Shown here piece after piece: positions 16,585 through 25,651 of a stretch of 49,829 nt of DNA (positions are counted from its first letter, which is position 1; every line of letters starts with the position of its first letter). Source of the stretch: Planctomycetota bacterium (lineage in GTDB: Bacteria; Planctomycetota; Planctomycetia; Gemmatales; Gemmataceae). Location: the NCBI GenBank assembly GCA_003669555.1, contig QWOS01000103.1, forward strand, positions 1 through 49,829. The letters run 5' to 3'. The notes under the pieces are model-generated. The model did no database searches, had not been told where the DNA came from, and saw only the letters and a list, made by a program, of their open reading frames with translations. The position numbers and the translations under genes were made by a program.

Positions 16585-18273
16585 TTAGCGGTTTTTCTCG
16601 GCTTCGGGTGTGGGGTGAGCCACTTTGGGCCATTTGCGGGAGAAACCGTTATTGGTCCAGGTGACATCGTTGTCGATATCATGGCAGGTCTGGCAAAACT
16701 GGTCAGCCTTGAGCAGGCGAGACTGCTTCTTTTTCTCGTCTTCGCCCGGAACGGCCTTCCACGGATTCATCAACGCATGCCAGGTAGGATCGGATGAATT
16801 CTTCATGTGCTCGCTGGCGGGTCCATGGCAGCTTTCGCAGCCGACATTCACCAAAGCGGGTGTTTTTTCCAGCGATGCAAAACCACCCTTGTAGCCATAA
16901 CCCACCGTATGACACACGATGCACTCAGGGTCAAACTGCCTCCGGCCCGGGTTCCGGGCTTCGACCAGGGTTTGGTGGGCGTGGCCATGCCCCGAGGCGG
17001 CCCACACCTTGTAGGCGTTGCCATGACATTTCTGGCACTTTTCAGACCCTACATAGCGTGGCTCGCTTTCGGGTTCGGCGGCCTGAAAGGGATGATTCAC
17101 CTGCGGATGCCGCCCGAGATAATTGTCGCGCTCCAGCTCGCGCGTGTAGCGCTCCATCAGCAAGGCAACAGGGTTTTCCTTTTCAGCACCCTCGGGTGTG
17201 AGATAATCTTCCGACATCTGAACCAGGGAATACTTGCTGGTCGCGGGTTTGCCATCCTTGCCCAGCCACAGACCCAGCACCCCCAGGTGCTTGCCCTTGT
17301 GCCCCACGCGGACCACCACCGTTTCATGACCGTCCGCATGGCGGATACGCGTGGCCTGACTGGATGGTTCGTCCTCCTCAGATAACGCCAAAATCACCTG
17401 AAATTCCGGGAAGGCTTTCGCCACACCCTCCACCTCGCGAGGTTCCTCATTGGCCGCTGCCTTGCTGTAATAGCCTTGATAAACCAGCACGCGCAGGGTG
17501 ATGCTGGCGGCGTCCATTTCCTTGCGAACCGCACTCAGCGCCTCAGCAGCGGGTGTGAACTCCACGGTCTTGTCCTGATTAACGGCGGCAACACGCGGCC
17601 CCACCACAGAAGCAATGCCCACCTTGCAGGGCAACCGCTCATCCTTAACAGACTGCCAGGCTGCGGTCTGGTCGGGATACTGGTTGGCGGCGTCTTTCAG
17701 GTTGGCGGCCAGGATGCGGGGCGCCGTATCATTCAGCGCGTATTCGCCCAGGGTTTTGAACAGGCCCAGCCCCATCTCGTATATACCCAGCCCCACCGCC
17801 TGGTAACCCATCTCCTTGAGAGCCATCATGCTATAGCGGTACTTGATCAGCCCCTGCTCATTGCCCAGGTTCACCGGGCCACCCTTTTGGGGAATATCGC
17901 CCGCATCCACCGCCAGCACGGGCCAGCCCCGGCTCTTCAGGACACGCAAGAAGTTTTGGCGCCGCTCCAGGCCACCCATCTGCGGTCGCGAGCAACCGCA
18001 GGGCAGGATATAACCATGCTGCTCACCGCTTAAAACCAAAGCAAGATCCGGTTTATCCCAGGCCTGCAAATCAGCCGCCATTTTGCCCCAGGGCTCAACC
18101 ATGCCCACGGCGGTGACTGGCTGGACCCGCATCCACCGGGCGAGGCAGGTGCCACCCAGCCCGGCGGCGGCAATCACCGTTGCCACCCCAGCCGCAGCCA
18201 GCAGGCGGCTGAACCAAACACGCTTGAGAGAGCCGATTCCTTTGGGCTCAACGGAATCCATTCCTTCGCGCAT
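16585..18273 (-). CDS. Metallophosphatase-like / tetraheme cytochrome c fusion protein
   Basis: A 562-residue membrane-anchored protein. An N-terminal hydrophobic anchor (about residues 22-45) is followed by a UshA/5'-nucleotidase-like metallophosphatase-type region with the characteristic CGCSRPQMGGLERR segment, and then by a cytochrome c554-like C-terminal half. Four heme-binding motifs are present: CQKCH (413), CIVCH (451), CESCH (479) and CQTCH (527). It is probably exported and electron-carrying, anchored at the cytoplasmic membrane. The ATG has GGAAGGG about 8 nt upstream. It is 35 nt downstream of the membrane-anchored gene at 18309-19694, probably one operon. The partner redox enzyme is unknown, and whether the phosphatase-like domain is active cannot be told. 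Confidence 0.85.
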   Translation of the reverse strand: MREGMDSVEPKGIGSLKRVWFSRLLAAAGVATVIAAAGLGGTCLARWMRVQPVTAVGMVEPWGKMAADLQAWDKPDLALVLSGEQHGYILPCGCSRPQMGGLERRQNFLRVLKSRGWPVLAVDAGDIPQKGGPVNLGNEQGLIKYRYSMMALKEMGYQAVGLGIYEMGLGLFKTLGEYALNDTAPRILAANLKDAANQYPDQTAAWQSVKDERLPCKVGIASVVGPRVAAVNQDKTVEFTPAAEALSAVRKEMDAASITLRVLVYQGYYSKAAANEEPREVEGVAKAFPEFQVILALSEEDEPSSQATRIRHADGHETVVVRVGHKGKHLGVLGLWLGKDGKPATSKYSLVQMSEDYLTPEGAEKENPVALLMERYTRELERDNYLGRHPQVNHPFQAAEPESEPRYVGSEKCQKCHGNAYKVWAASGHGHAHQTLVEARNPGRRQFDPECIVCHTVGYGYKGGFASLEKTPALVNVGCESCHGPASEHMKNSSDPTWHALMNPWKAVPGEDEKKKQSRLLKADQFCQTCHDIDNDVTWTNNGFSRKWPKVAHPTPEAEKNR

Positions 18274-18308
18274 GATTCAACCCTTCCTGTCTTGCCAGTA
18301 TGATTGTC

Positions 18309-19694
18309 TCAGTTGTCTGCGCGTCCACTGATGGGAATGCGCAGGGAACGGGGCTTTTCGCCGCCAATTTTCAGAAAGACGGCACAATCCCGGTACACAC
18401 CCTCTGCCCGTGGAAAATCACCGGAAACCTTGCCCGGTGGCACCACCAGGCGCATCTCCCACCGCAACCGCTCACCCGAAACCTTGGGCCGTTTATCGAT
18501 TTCCACCTGCACAAAGGTTGGCGAGCGCTCTTTGTCCACCTCCAGAGTCAGGCCCGGGTCCCGGGTTTCAAGGATCACAGCGGTACGGGTGCCGTCCTGA
18601 CGCTCAAAGCGATTGAGCAACACATAGCCACGATCATCGGTACCCACCACCTCCACATCCCCCTCAATGCGGCAAGTCACCCTCACCGGGCTGGCGTACC
18701 GGGCCAATTCCGCCACATCTGGCGCAATCGTGGAAACCTCCAGACGGCGAACCAGCGGACCAATCTCAGGCAGGCCGCCCTCGACCGGTTTCCATGTTGC
18801 CAGCAAGGTGACAAAAAAGACAGATTCGAGCGGGTTTTCCGTCTCCTTGCGCTTGAGTTGCAACTGGGCCTGAGTGGCTTTGCGAACCTCCTTGATCACC
18901 ACGCACTCTTTGCCCGGACGCGAGGAAGTGAGTGCTACCCGCAGGTCCTTCTCGGTGAGATTAGCGCGTGTGGGGCAATGAATAGCCACCTGCCTCTCCA
19001 CGGAAGGTTTGCCATTGGCACTCAGGTTGCCCAAATCAGCAACGGCTTCCGGTACCAGCAGCACCGCCTGGGTGTTGATACGGGCCTCCAGCCTGACAAA
19101 TTGTTTTTGCTCCTGTGTCCCCAGCCAGAAAGTGGCAGTCATGACATCTTTTTGCTGCTTCTCGTTCTTCCAGGTCATGCGGACCAGTCCAACTTCCCCA
19201 GGCTGCAATTCCACCGCTTCGTTGCGGTTGGTCAACTCTGTTGGGCTCAGGGTCTTTTCGGTCTCGAGAAATCCGAGCCCGCCCTGGGCTACCTGCAAGC
19301 GTGCCAAATCGGGTTTGCCCTCTTTCATAAAGGGTTTGCCGGTACCGCTCCAATAGGGATGCCCCTGGGGGACCGGGAAATAAAAAACCGAGGTGCAGGT
19401 ACACTTCTTCCCTTCCAGACCGAAACGAATCACCTGGTCATGGGGATTGGTGAGCCAGTAGTCGTGGTAGCCAGGCTTGTGGAATTCCTGAAGCATGGAG
19501 TCAGCTTCTTCGAGGGGAAAAACCTTGGTGGCAAATTCAGGCTCCGGACTGGTTGCGCCAGTCAGGATGGATGGGCCCGGCATGGTAGGCAACGCCTGCT
19601 TGCCCTGGTCCGGATCGTAGTTGGACATGAAGGTGATACCAAAGATCACCAGCACCAGAACGCCAATCGCAACCAACCAAGCCCAGATTTTCAT
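18309..19694 (-). CDS. Membrane-anchored extracytoplasmic protein (DUF1573-like features)
   Basis: A 461-residue protein with one N-terminal transmembrane segment (about 4-24) and an otherwise extracytoplasmic, beta-rich sequence. A KCTCTS segment near residue 97, next to a passage about sequence differences from a reference strand pattern typical of Ig-like folds, resembles the Cys motif of DUF1573/HYDIN-type domains, and at least two further Ig-like stretches seem present. No catalytic motif is seen. It lies immediately upstream of the tetraheme cytochrome gene (35 nt) and so may be an assembly or docking partner of that redox protein; this is inference. An AGGG lies about 10 nt before the ATG. 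Confidence 0.6.
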   Translation of the reverse strand: MKIWAWLVAIGVLVLVIFGITFMSNYDPDQGKQALPTMPGPSILTGATSPEPEFATKVFPLEEADSMLQEFHKPGYHDYWLTNPHDQVIRFGLEGKKCTCTSVFYFPVPQGHPYWSGTGKPFMKEGKPDLARLQVAQGGLGFLETEKTLSPTELTNRNEAVELQPGEVGLVRMTWKNEKQQKDVMTATFWLGTQEQKQFVRLEARINTQAVLLVPEAVADLGNLSANGKPSVERQVAIHCPTRANLTEKDLRVALTSSRPGKECVVIKEVRKATQAQLQLKRKETENPLESVFFVTLLATWKPVEGGLPEIGPLVRRLEVSTIAPDVAELARYASPVRVTCRIEGDVEVVGTDDRGYVLLNRFERQDGTRTAVILETRDPGLTLEVDKERSPTFVQVEIDKRPKVSGERLRWEMRLVVPPGKVSGDFPRAEGVYRDCAVFLKIGGEKPRSLRIPISGRADN

Positions 19695-19988
19695 GATTCA
19701 AAACCCTGCCTGCCGGATGATTCACCCAAGCCGAAACGAACATTGGCCCCACCCGTTCCAGATCGGCTCCGGAGAGTCGTTCATGGGGGAATGAGACCCG
19801 CCGCCTCCTTCCTACGATAGCAAAAGGCCCCCGGATCAACCTCCCCGATGGAAAGACACTGGCCCTGATCCTCCAGTTTCCTGGCTATGAACAGGGCCGC
19901 ATGGTACGATTGAACCGGTTTTATCCCGAAAAATGGACTCCCTTTCACTTGCGGCCGGCGCACAGCCGAGATTGAGGAAACGATTTCC

Positions 19989-21005
19989 ATGAAGCCCTCT
20001 ACGATTTCCCGGCGAGATTTCTCCGGTTCCTTAGCGGCCGCTGCTGCGGCTGCGGGTAGCCTGGCTAACCCTCAACCGACAGAAGCAGCTCCCATGGCCC
20101 CGACCGACATTCCCATCATCGACACCCACATTCATTTGTTCGACCCCACCCGGCCAGAAGGCATACCCTGGCCGCCCAAGGACAACGCCGTCCTTTACAA
20201 GACTGCCCTGCCCGATCGTTTTCGGAAGATCGCAGTGCCGCTGGGAATTCGGGGCGCAATCGAGGTGGAGTGCAGCACCGTTGTGGAGGACAACCAGTGG
20301 GTACTGGACATTGCCGCCAAAGACACAATCATTGTGGGCACAATAGGCAACCTCGAGCCGGGCACACCCGTGTTCCAGGCACAACTCAATCGTTTTCGCC
20401 GTAATCCGCTGTTTCGGGGTATCCGTTACGGCAATCTTTGGGATCGTAGCCTCGCCCGGGACGGTGGCAAGCCCGCCGTCGTTGCCGACCTGAAGGCACT
20501 GGCCGACGCCGGACTTGTCATGGATACCGCAAATCCGGATGCGGATCTGATTGCTGGCCTGGTCCGGCTAACCGACAGGATCCCTGGCCTGCGTGTGGTC
20601 CTTGACCACCTGCCGAAACTGACCCCACCCCAGCAAGCCACAGCGCTCGCAGCGTACAAGGCGAACCTCCGTGAACTCGGCAAGAGGCCCCAGATTTTTG
20701 TTAAAGTTTCGGCGGTATTGCGGCCGATTGCAGGGCAAATTCCCGAGAATCTCGATGCCTATCGGGATCGCCTCGACGAGATCTGGGACATTTTTGGTGA
20801 AAACCGCGTGATTTATGGCAGCGACTGGCCCAACAGCGACACAGTTGGCGAGTATCCCAAGGTGCTGGCTGTTGTGCGGGAGTATTTCACAGGCAAGGGA
20901 CAGGCTGCGGCGGAAAAGTATTTCTGGAAGAACTCGGTTGCCGCCTATGGCTGGATCAAGAGGGAAAACGGACAGCCCGTCCTGGGCCGCGCCGAAGGCG
21001 AATAA
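19989..21005 (+). CDS. Tat-exported amidohydrolase-family protein (TIM-barrel metal-dependent hydrolase)
   Basis: A 338-residue protein. The N-terminus has a twin-arginine signal (SRRDFSGSLAAAAAAAGS) and the mature part opens with IIDTHIHLFD, in which His47-x-His49 is the metal-binding pair of amidohydrolases. A C-terminal IYGSDWPNSD provides Asp279, the usual catalytic/metal Asp. The length and layout match the 2-pyrone-4,6-dicarboxylate hydrolase/L-fuconolactonase-like branch (lactone hydrolysis). The substrate is unknown. The start is fixed by GAGGAAA 9 nt upstream. It is alone on the plus strand between two minus-strand blocks, so it is probably monocistronic. Confidence 0.9.
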   Translation: MKPSTISRRDFSGSLAAAAAAAGSLANPQPTEAAPMAPTDIPIIDTHIHLFDPTRPEGIPWPPKDNAVLYKTALPDRFRKIAVPLGIRGAIEVECSTVVEDNQWVLDIAAKDTIIVGTIGNLEPGTPVFQAQLNRFRRNPLFRGIRYGNLWDRSLARDGGKPAVVADLKALADAGLVMDTANPDADLIAGLVRLTDRIPGLRVVLDHLPKLTPPQQATALAAYKANLRELGKRPQIFVKVSAVLRPIAGQIPENLDAYRDRLDEIWDIFGENRVIYGSDWPNSDTVGEYPKVLAVVREYFTGKGQAAAEKYFWKNSVAAYGWIKRENGQPVLGRAEGE

Positions 21006-21048
21006 ATGGCCCCTTCCTGAAAATCCAGGTCCCGTGCCGGAAAGAAAG

Positions 21049-21093
21049 ACACCCGCACAACAGCTCCTCCCAAAAGGTGCTGTTTACGGGTGT
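21049..21093. terminator. Hairpin between convergent genes, candidate bidirectional terminator
   Basis: A 7-bp outer stem (21049-21055 with 21087-21093) and a 6-bp inner stem (21059-21064 with 21079-21084) lie between the stops of two convergent genes. On the minus strand the stem is followed by a T-rich CTTTCTTT, which suits termination of the gene at 21128-21784; the plus-side tail is poorer. Confidence 0.45.
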
Positions 21094-21127
21094 GATTGTT
21101 TGCCAATCCGCCAAAATCCCCCGCTTT

Positions 21128-21784
21128 TCAATCTTCAATCCGTGGTTTCAGGCGAGGTTTGGGGGGAGACAGCAATTTCTTGTCGACCAGTTTCGCCTCC
21201 GCCATTTTTAGAACCGCTTCCATCCGCGCCCCGGTGGCATCACCCGGGTTCAAATCCACCCGGTCCACCACCCGGAACCCTTTGACCAGCAGAACGCTGG
21301 CCTCAACCCCTTCAGGCATCGGGTAGCGGCTCAGCAAATCACCGGAATCCAGACAGACAGGAAAGTTTGGGTATGGGTCTTCTTTGGTGGTTCCCAGCAG
21401 ACCCTTCATCTTGCTCTGCAGGTCACGGCGTTTATCGATGCTGGCCAGCGCCAGTGGCTCACGGAATGAATCATCCACATAAACCACCATGGACCGCATG
21501 CCCAGGGTTTGCAGGTTCCCCTGCCATGTGTTGAGTGTGGCAAGATTAGCCTTCCAGGCATCAGAAACTTCAGTGCCGCGCACCAGGATCAGCACAATGG
21601 GCCGACCGCCAAAATCACTCAGCGGGCAATGGTAGCGGTCCGCCAAATCTCCGTTGAGAACAAGCGGATGAAAGGGCCCGGGAATCGCCTCGCCCACCTT
21701 GGCCACGCCGGCCGGTTGAGGCAAAGGGGCCTGCGCCAGGGTGCAAGCCGCAAGAAAATTCAGAAGCTGGGTCAGGGCAACCAT
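21128..21784 (-). CDS. Secreted thioredoxin-fold-like protein lacking CxxC, function unknown
   Basis: A 218-residue protein with an N-terminal signal peptide (about 18 residues, ending near TLAQA). The segment from about 38 to 75 (FHPLVLNGDL... followed by GGRPIVLILVRG) has the look of the start of a redoxin/AhpC-TSA fold, and later parts (MVVYVDD, FPVCLDSGDLLSRY, ASVLLVKG) keep the thioredoxin-like rhythm. The CxxC redox pair is missing; single Cys residues remain. The ATG has GGAG 6 nt upstream. It may be a non-redox member acting in the periplasm. It is 249 nt downstream of the glycosyltransferase gene, so a separate promoter is likely. Confidence 0.6.
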   Translation of the reverse strand: MVALTQLLNFLAACTLAQAPLPQPAGVAKVGEAIPGPFHPLVLNGDLADRYHCPLSDFGGRPIVLILVRGTEVSDAWKANLATLNTWQGNLQTLGMRSMVVYVDDSFREPLALASIDKRRDLQSKMKGLLGTTKEDPYPNFPVCLDSGDLLSRYPMPEGVEASVLLVKGFRVVDRVDLNPGDATGARMEAVLKMAEAKLVDKKLLSPPKPRLKPRIED

Positions 21785-22033
21785 GCTGGACTCCGGCTAG
21801 TGCACCTGCTCTGCCTTTAGGGGAAAAACCACAAGGCGTACCCCAGCCGCAATGCGACCTGGGCTGTTGCAACCTTTGCACCAGCCACAAGGGCAGTCAA
21901 ACCCGGCGGATCAAGATTCTGGCCATCGCCACTCCGATTCTACGCCCTCTGCCGATGCTACCGACAAGGGGGCCGGCCAGAATTCCCAAATGACCCACCC
22001 AAGCCGAAAAAAATGGCTGGCTCAGAGTCATCA

Positions 22034-23521
22034 TCACCGGCCTGCCGGCCCGGTGGACTGCGAATCGTTAGATGACAGGCGAAGCAACCAAATGGACCGC
22101 TTCTGCTGATCGGTTACCTCCAGCCATCGCTCAGCAGATACGGGTGCCTGCTCTTCCGGGTGGACAAGCCACCAACCGGCCTGCCTACCCACTTGTCCCG
22201 GTAGCCGCAAAACAGCAATCCCCCGTTGGGCCAACGCCAGCAGGAGCCCATCGTCGCGCAGGCCTGCCACCCACAAGGTGGTTGATTCACCCATCACCTG
22301 AGACACCTGATCGGCCACCCGGGTGGGGGCATGAGCGGCCATGGCTTCCCGGTTGAGCCATTCTACCCGGACCACCTTCACACCCATCCAGAGCATGGCA
22401 CCCACCCAGAGGGCTACCAGCAGACCTCGCCTTCCTGGCCCCGTGGCCCTGGCCAGGCAAGCCCCTGCCGCCAAGGCTGCCAAAGCTGCGAGCGGTGGCA
22501 CCACCGGCAAAGCATGGCGCGGTTTGTGGCCCGGCACCACCGTCCAAAAGACCAGAGGCAACACCACCGCCAAAACCAGCAACCGGATCCAGGTACTTTG
22601 CAGGGCCTGACAAAGCGTTTTCCGTGGCAAGAAACAGGCGGAGCACAGCCAGGCCATGGCGGGCAACCCCATCGCCAGCACCAGCCACGGATAGGTCAAC
22701 CATTCCTGAAAGGGATAGGCCCGACCATGGTGCCAGGGCGACAGGTGCGGCAAGCCTTCCCGCTCCACCACCGCCCCCTGCAACTGGGGCCATCCCACCT
22801 CGCTGGCGGCAGCCCTGAGCCACAGGCCGGCGCAAGACACAGCCCCCAGAAGGGCCAACCAGGGCCCGGGTAGCAAGGCCATGCGCCAGCGCCCTCCCGT
22901 GGCCAGACAAACCACCACAACTGGCAGCACAAAGACGGGTGCCGTCCATTTACTGAGGAAACCTGCCAGGCCGCAGGCCGCCACACCCCACCACCATAGG
23001 CCCCAGCCCTCCGGGTTGGCGGCCCAGCTATCCACCTGGCGACCCAGGCAAAAAAGGGCAGCGAATACCCAGAAGGCAAGGGGCAGATCCAGTTCGGCCG
23101 AAGGAACCTGGGTGAGGAAGGCCAGGGAGCAGGGCATCACCAGCAGGGTGGCCAGCAAGGCATCCCATCCGGCGAATCGGCGGGCCTGCCAGCAGGCCAA
23201 TCCCAATAGGCCCACTCCAGCCAGTAGCGACGGCAGGCGCGCCTCGAAAGGGCCGACCCGCCCGGTAATTCGCCCCAGGGTTGCCACGATCCAGTAGTGT
23301 AGGGGCGGCTTAGTGAGCAGCGGCTCCCCTTCCAGCCGGGGCACACGCCAGGAGTGTCGATTGGCGGGGTTGGCCATCTCGGCGGCTACGCGGGCACGCA
23401 AGCCCTCGTTACCCCATAGCTCGCCCGAACCCCAACCCCAGGCGAGTGTGCATACCGCCAGCAAAGCAGCGCCAGACAGTCCACACCAGGAAAGTGGTGA
23501 CAGGTTGCTCCAGCCAGTCAT
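22034..23521 (-). CDS. ArnT/GT39-like membrane glycosyltransferase
   Basis: A 495-residue polytopic protein of the dolichyl-phosphate-mannose/ArnT-like (GT-C fold) family. The ATG at 23519-23521 is preferred because GAGGAG lies just upstream and the first transmembrane helix follows; the longer frame to 23635 adds a polar leader. The first periplasmic loop contains WGNEGLRARVAAEM and, after it, KPPLHYW, the two hallmark segments of the family (the acidic catalytic residue is normally in the first). About ten hydrophobic helices follow, then a small soluble C-terminal domain. These enzymes transfer sugars from a lipid-phosphate donor to lipid A, proteins or other acceptors outside the membrane. 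The acceptor here is unknown. Confidence 0.87.
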   Translation of the reverse strand: MTGWSNLSPLSWCGLSGAALLAVCTLAWGWGSGELWGNEGLRARVAAEMANPANRHSWRVPRLEGEPLLTKPPLHYWIVATLGRITGRVGPFEARLPSLLAGVGLLGLACWQARRFAGWDALLATLLVMPCSLAFLTQVPSAELDLPLAFWVFAALFCLGRQVDSWAANPEGWGLWWWGVAACGLAGFLSKWTAPVFVLPVVVVCLATGGRWRMALLPGPWLALLGAVSCAGLWLRAAASEVGWPQLQGAVVEREGLPHLSPWHHGRAYPFQEWLTYPWLVLAMGLPAMAWLCSACFLPRKTLCQALQSTWIRLLVLAVVLPLVFWTVVPGHKPRHALPVVPPLAALAALAAGACLARATGPGRRGLLVALWVGAMLWMGVKVVRVEWLNREAMAAHAPTRVADQVSQVMGESTTLWVAGLRDDGLLLALAQRGIAVLRLPGQVGRQAGWWLVHPEEQAPVSAERWLEVTDQQKRSIWLLRLSSNDSQSTGPAGR

Positions 23522-24042
23522 GGACTCCTCGGCCAGCAATCCACCCTGCCCCCCAAGGAATCCTTGACAACTACCTGAGCGGGCGAACCAGCTCTCCTGA
23601 TCCCGCCCAGTGGCCAACCAAGTCCCCCAATCCACGCCACTATATCAAGGAAAGTCATGGGGTCAGAAACAGAAAAAAACTTGGCCTGCATGGAGTTCAT
23701 CCGCTGTGTGGCCCCCTTCACTCTACTCCGGTAACCAGCCGCCAGTGGCAGCGCCAGACAAGCCAACTGACTTCATGGAACGAAGGCCGACATGGGATCA
23801 ATCCGCATGGAAAATCATCCGTGGATAGACATACACCCGGGCTTCGCTGGTCCCCCATTGCGAATTGTTCACGCAAATCCCCCAAACCTCCCAAGCAGGC
23901 TTACCGAAAAAGCCGCTTACCAAATAGTTACCTGAATTGCACAGCGAAGGCATTGCATTACATCACCGTGATACTCCGATCTCCGCCTTTACCTGCCCTG
24001 CCTCCGCCCGTATTTGAGCCGACCTTACTTGGAGGAAGCAGG
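23522..24042. other. Intergenic region
   Basis: About 520 bp upstream of the divergent glycosyltransferase and HIRAN-like genes. The long open frame running through it continues into the HIRAN-like gene but has no plausible start or protein-like composition here, so the real start is placed at 24043. Nothing else was recognised. Confidence 0.5.
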
Positions 24043-24435
24043 ATGAAACTCTTGACATGGTTTAGCGCTAAACGCAGGAAAAAACCCCCGGTGCAAAAAC
24101 TTGCCGGATGTGGAAATTTCCTCTGTGAAGTTGCCGGCGTCGATCAATTCCAGGCGAATCTTGAAAGGGTTTGCGGTGGAGGTAACCTGCTCGGCAATCA
24201 CCTGGAGATGGAAGCCGAACTGGCCGAGCTCCCCTACGACCCTGGAAACCGTTATCCCATCCAGGTACGGATTAAAGGCATGCCTGTTGGCCACTTACAG
24301 AACCGCGAGGTGAAAAAATGCATTGCATTGCTTCAACAGATTTCCGGTGAAAACAAAACATCTGTTTCCGCGAGAATCACCTACCACCTGGAAAGCCGCC
24401 CCAATTACAGGGCAAGAATTGACCTGCCAAAATAA
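24043..24435 (+). CDS. Small HIRAN-like domain protein
   Basis: A 130-residue protein. The start at 24043 has GGAGG 7 nt upstream. After a basic N-terminus (SAKRRKKPPVQK), the sequence from about residue 25 to 95 has the pattern of HIRAN-related domains: V-A-G-V-x-x-FQANLERVCGG, an acidic AELAELPYDPGNRYPIQV segment in place of the usual E-P-x-N-P-x-D-x-N-A-V, then IKGMPVGHLQNREVKK matching the V-G-x-L-x-R-E motif. HIRAN domains bind DNA 3' ends or damaged or stalled DNA, often fused to helicases; here the domain stands alone. The match is by eye and moderate. The next gene, a 50-residue peptide, starts 35 nt later. Confidence 0.6.
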   Translation: MKLLTWFSAKRRKKPPVQKLAGCGNFLCEVAGVDQFQANLERVCGGGNLLGNHLEMEAELAELPYDPGNRYPIQVRIKGMPVGHLQNREVKKCIALLQQISGENKTSVSARITYHLESRPNYRARIDLPK

Positions 24436-24470
24436 CCCGTTCCATATGCTAATTTTTCAAGGAGAGAGCG

Positions 24471-24623
24471 ATGTTCAAAGGCTTGATTTCAATCGAGGCA
24501 TTTCTTGGCGCGGTCCTTCTAACCCAGTCGGGTATCCTGCCAGAAGTTGATAATCAAACGATAGCTGCCGAAAGCGGACAGATTGCTGAGGAGGAGGAAA
24601 AGGAAAAGGCCTCCAAAGCATGA
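24471..24623 (+). CDS. Small hydrophobic-acidic peptide (50 residues)
   Basis: An ORF of 51 codons with a strong ribosome binding site (GGAGAGAG, ending two bases before the ATG). It encodes a signal-peptide-like or membrane segment at residues 4-24 followed by a short acidic/basic tail with an EEEEKEK run and stop TGA. No homology can be named. The clear ribosome binding site and the tight placement after the HIRAN-like gene support it as a real gene. It may be a secreted or membrane micropeptide. A second open frame starts at 24620 with an ATG overlapping its TGA, but its product looks unlike a protein. Confidence 0.5.
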   Translation: MFKGLISIEAFLGAVLLTQSGILPEVDNQTIAAESGQIAEEEEKEKASKA

Positions 24624-25050
24624 TCCAGCTATTTTTGTGGCTGCAATCATTCGCAACGTGCATCCACATCAATAATAATGTCATTTCAATAGCAGGAGCT
24701 ACGCAGGTGCCAAATTCTGGCATTCTGAAAACCTTTGGTCTCAGCCTAAGGTTCCTGGCTTGTTGCTGTCTCGCCCGAAACAGCATCATTTTGACCCAAC
24801 TGCGTAACTCCTGAATTTCCTTACAGTCTTGCCTTTTTCATTCATGAACCATTCCAGACAGGTCGATAATAAAGGTAGGAGAGGTGGAGGGCAGGCTGCC
24901 CAAAACAATCCTCGAGCTGATCGCAACGGAAGATTCATCACTTCTTCTTCCGTTTTATTCGGGCTCGTTTGTCAGGTTCTTATCTCTGGCGTAAACTTGA
25001 GTATCGGGTCCATCACATCTACCCGGTGCCGAGCGTGAGGAATGATTCCT
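24624..25050. other. Intergenic region
   Basis: About 430 bp between the small peptide gene and the FlgM-like gene. Open frames are short, Cys- and Ser-rich and lack credible ribosome binding sites. A purine-rich patch near 24880 (GGAGAGGTGGAGG) is not followed by a good frame. Nothing else was recognised. Confidence 0.45.
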
Positions 25051-25308
25051 ATGAAAATGCACATGTCATCTTCTATTCCTGGGATCCGTCGTCCTTTGCC
25101 TGCATTGGCTACACCGGAAGTTACTCCAGTACGATCAACAAGCAACACTTTGAACAGCCAGGAAAAAAAACAGGGCCAGTCTGTAGCGAAATCAATCCGC
25201 TGGCACCTTGTTGCTCGTATAAAAAAGGAAATTGCCGCCGGAACATACGACACAGATGCGAAGCTTGATTTGGCCATGCGCTGCTTCCTTGACCAGTGCG
25301 GAAGCTGA
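25051..25308 (+). CDS. Small FlgM-like protein (anti-sigma-28 family resemblance)
   Basis: An 85-residue protein. ATG at 25051 is chosen because GAGGA lies about 9 nt upstream; an ATG at 25042 is too close to that ribosome binding site. The first half is polar and Ser/Thr/Pro-rich, probably disordered. The C-terminal half contains ARIKKEIAAGTYDTDAKLD and ends in a helix AMRCFLDQC. The R-x-x-x-I-x-x-G-x-Y pattern and disordered N-terminus match FlgM-type anti-sigma factors, which bind and hold the flagellar sigma factor FliA. No flagellar gene is nearby, so it may act on another sigma factor, or the likeness may be superficial. A strong terminator follows at 25402. Confidence 0.5.
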   Translation: MKMHMSSSIPGIRRPLPALATPEVTPVRSTSNTLNSQEKKQGQSVAKSIRWHLVARIKKEIAAGTYDTDAKLDLAMRCFLDQCGS

Positions 25309-25651
25309 TCACTTTTTCCAATAGTTAAAGGAAAATGCCACAGTCGGTTTGCGATGGTTTTTCAAGCACCCTTATCCCTGTAAAATCAGAAGGGTTATCA
25401 GCTCCCCGGGGAGGCGTTGGCTACCCGGGGAGTGTTTTTTGTTTGATAACAGCGAGACCTGAAGCTGCGGGCTGTGCACTTATCCTTTTCCCCTGACATG
25501 AAAACCCAGGAATATCCGTCGTGTCCGGTTCACAAAACAGAAAGATGCCGTTCGCATGGCAACCCCACCCTGCTGCCGCTCCGGCAGCACCGGGAGCGGG
25601 CTCCGCACCGGGACCATCGGGGTTTATCTGGCATGTTGACTGCCACACCGA
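25309..25651. other. Intergenic region with terminator
   Basis: A 343-bp spacer between convergent genes. It holds the terminator at 25402-25440; the rest has only a short minus-strand frame with no ribosome binding site and is not considered coding. Confidence 0.55.
25402..25440 (+). terminator. Rho-independent terminator of the small-gene cluster
   Basis: A perfect 9-bp GC-only stem (25402-25410 pairing with 25424-25432) with a 13-nt loop is followed by TG and six Ts. It sits 94 nt after the FlgM-like gene stop and points in the plus direction. Confidence 0.85.

Noticed and set aside
22287..22949. Long alternative frame inside the ArnT-like gene
   Set aside because: Same-strand overlap frame; Gly/Ala-rich, no ribosome binding site, no motif. 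A GC-rich shadow of the real gene.
24620..24814. 64-codon frame whose ATG overlaps the stop of the 50-residue peptide
   Set aside because: The ATGA overlap is suggestive, but the product has an odd Cys/Leu composition and no second support. Kept as unproven.
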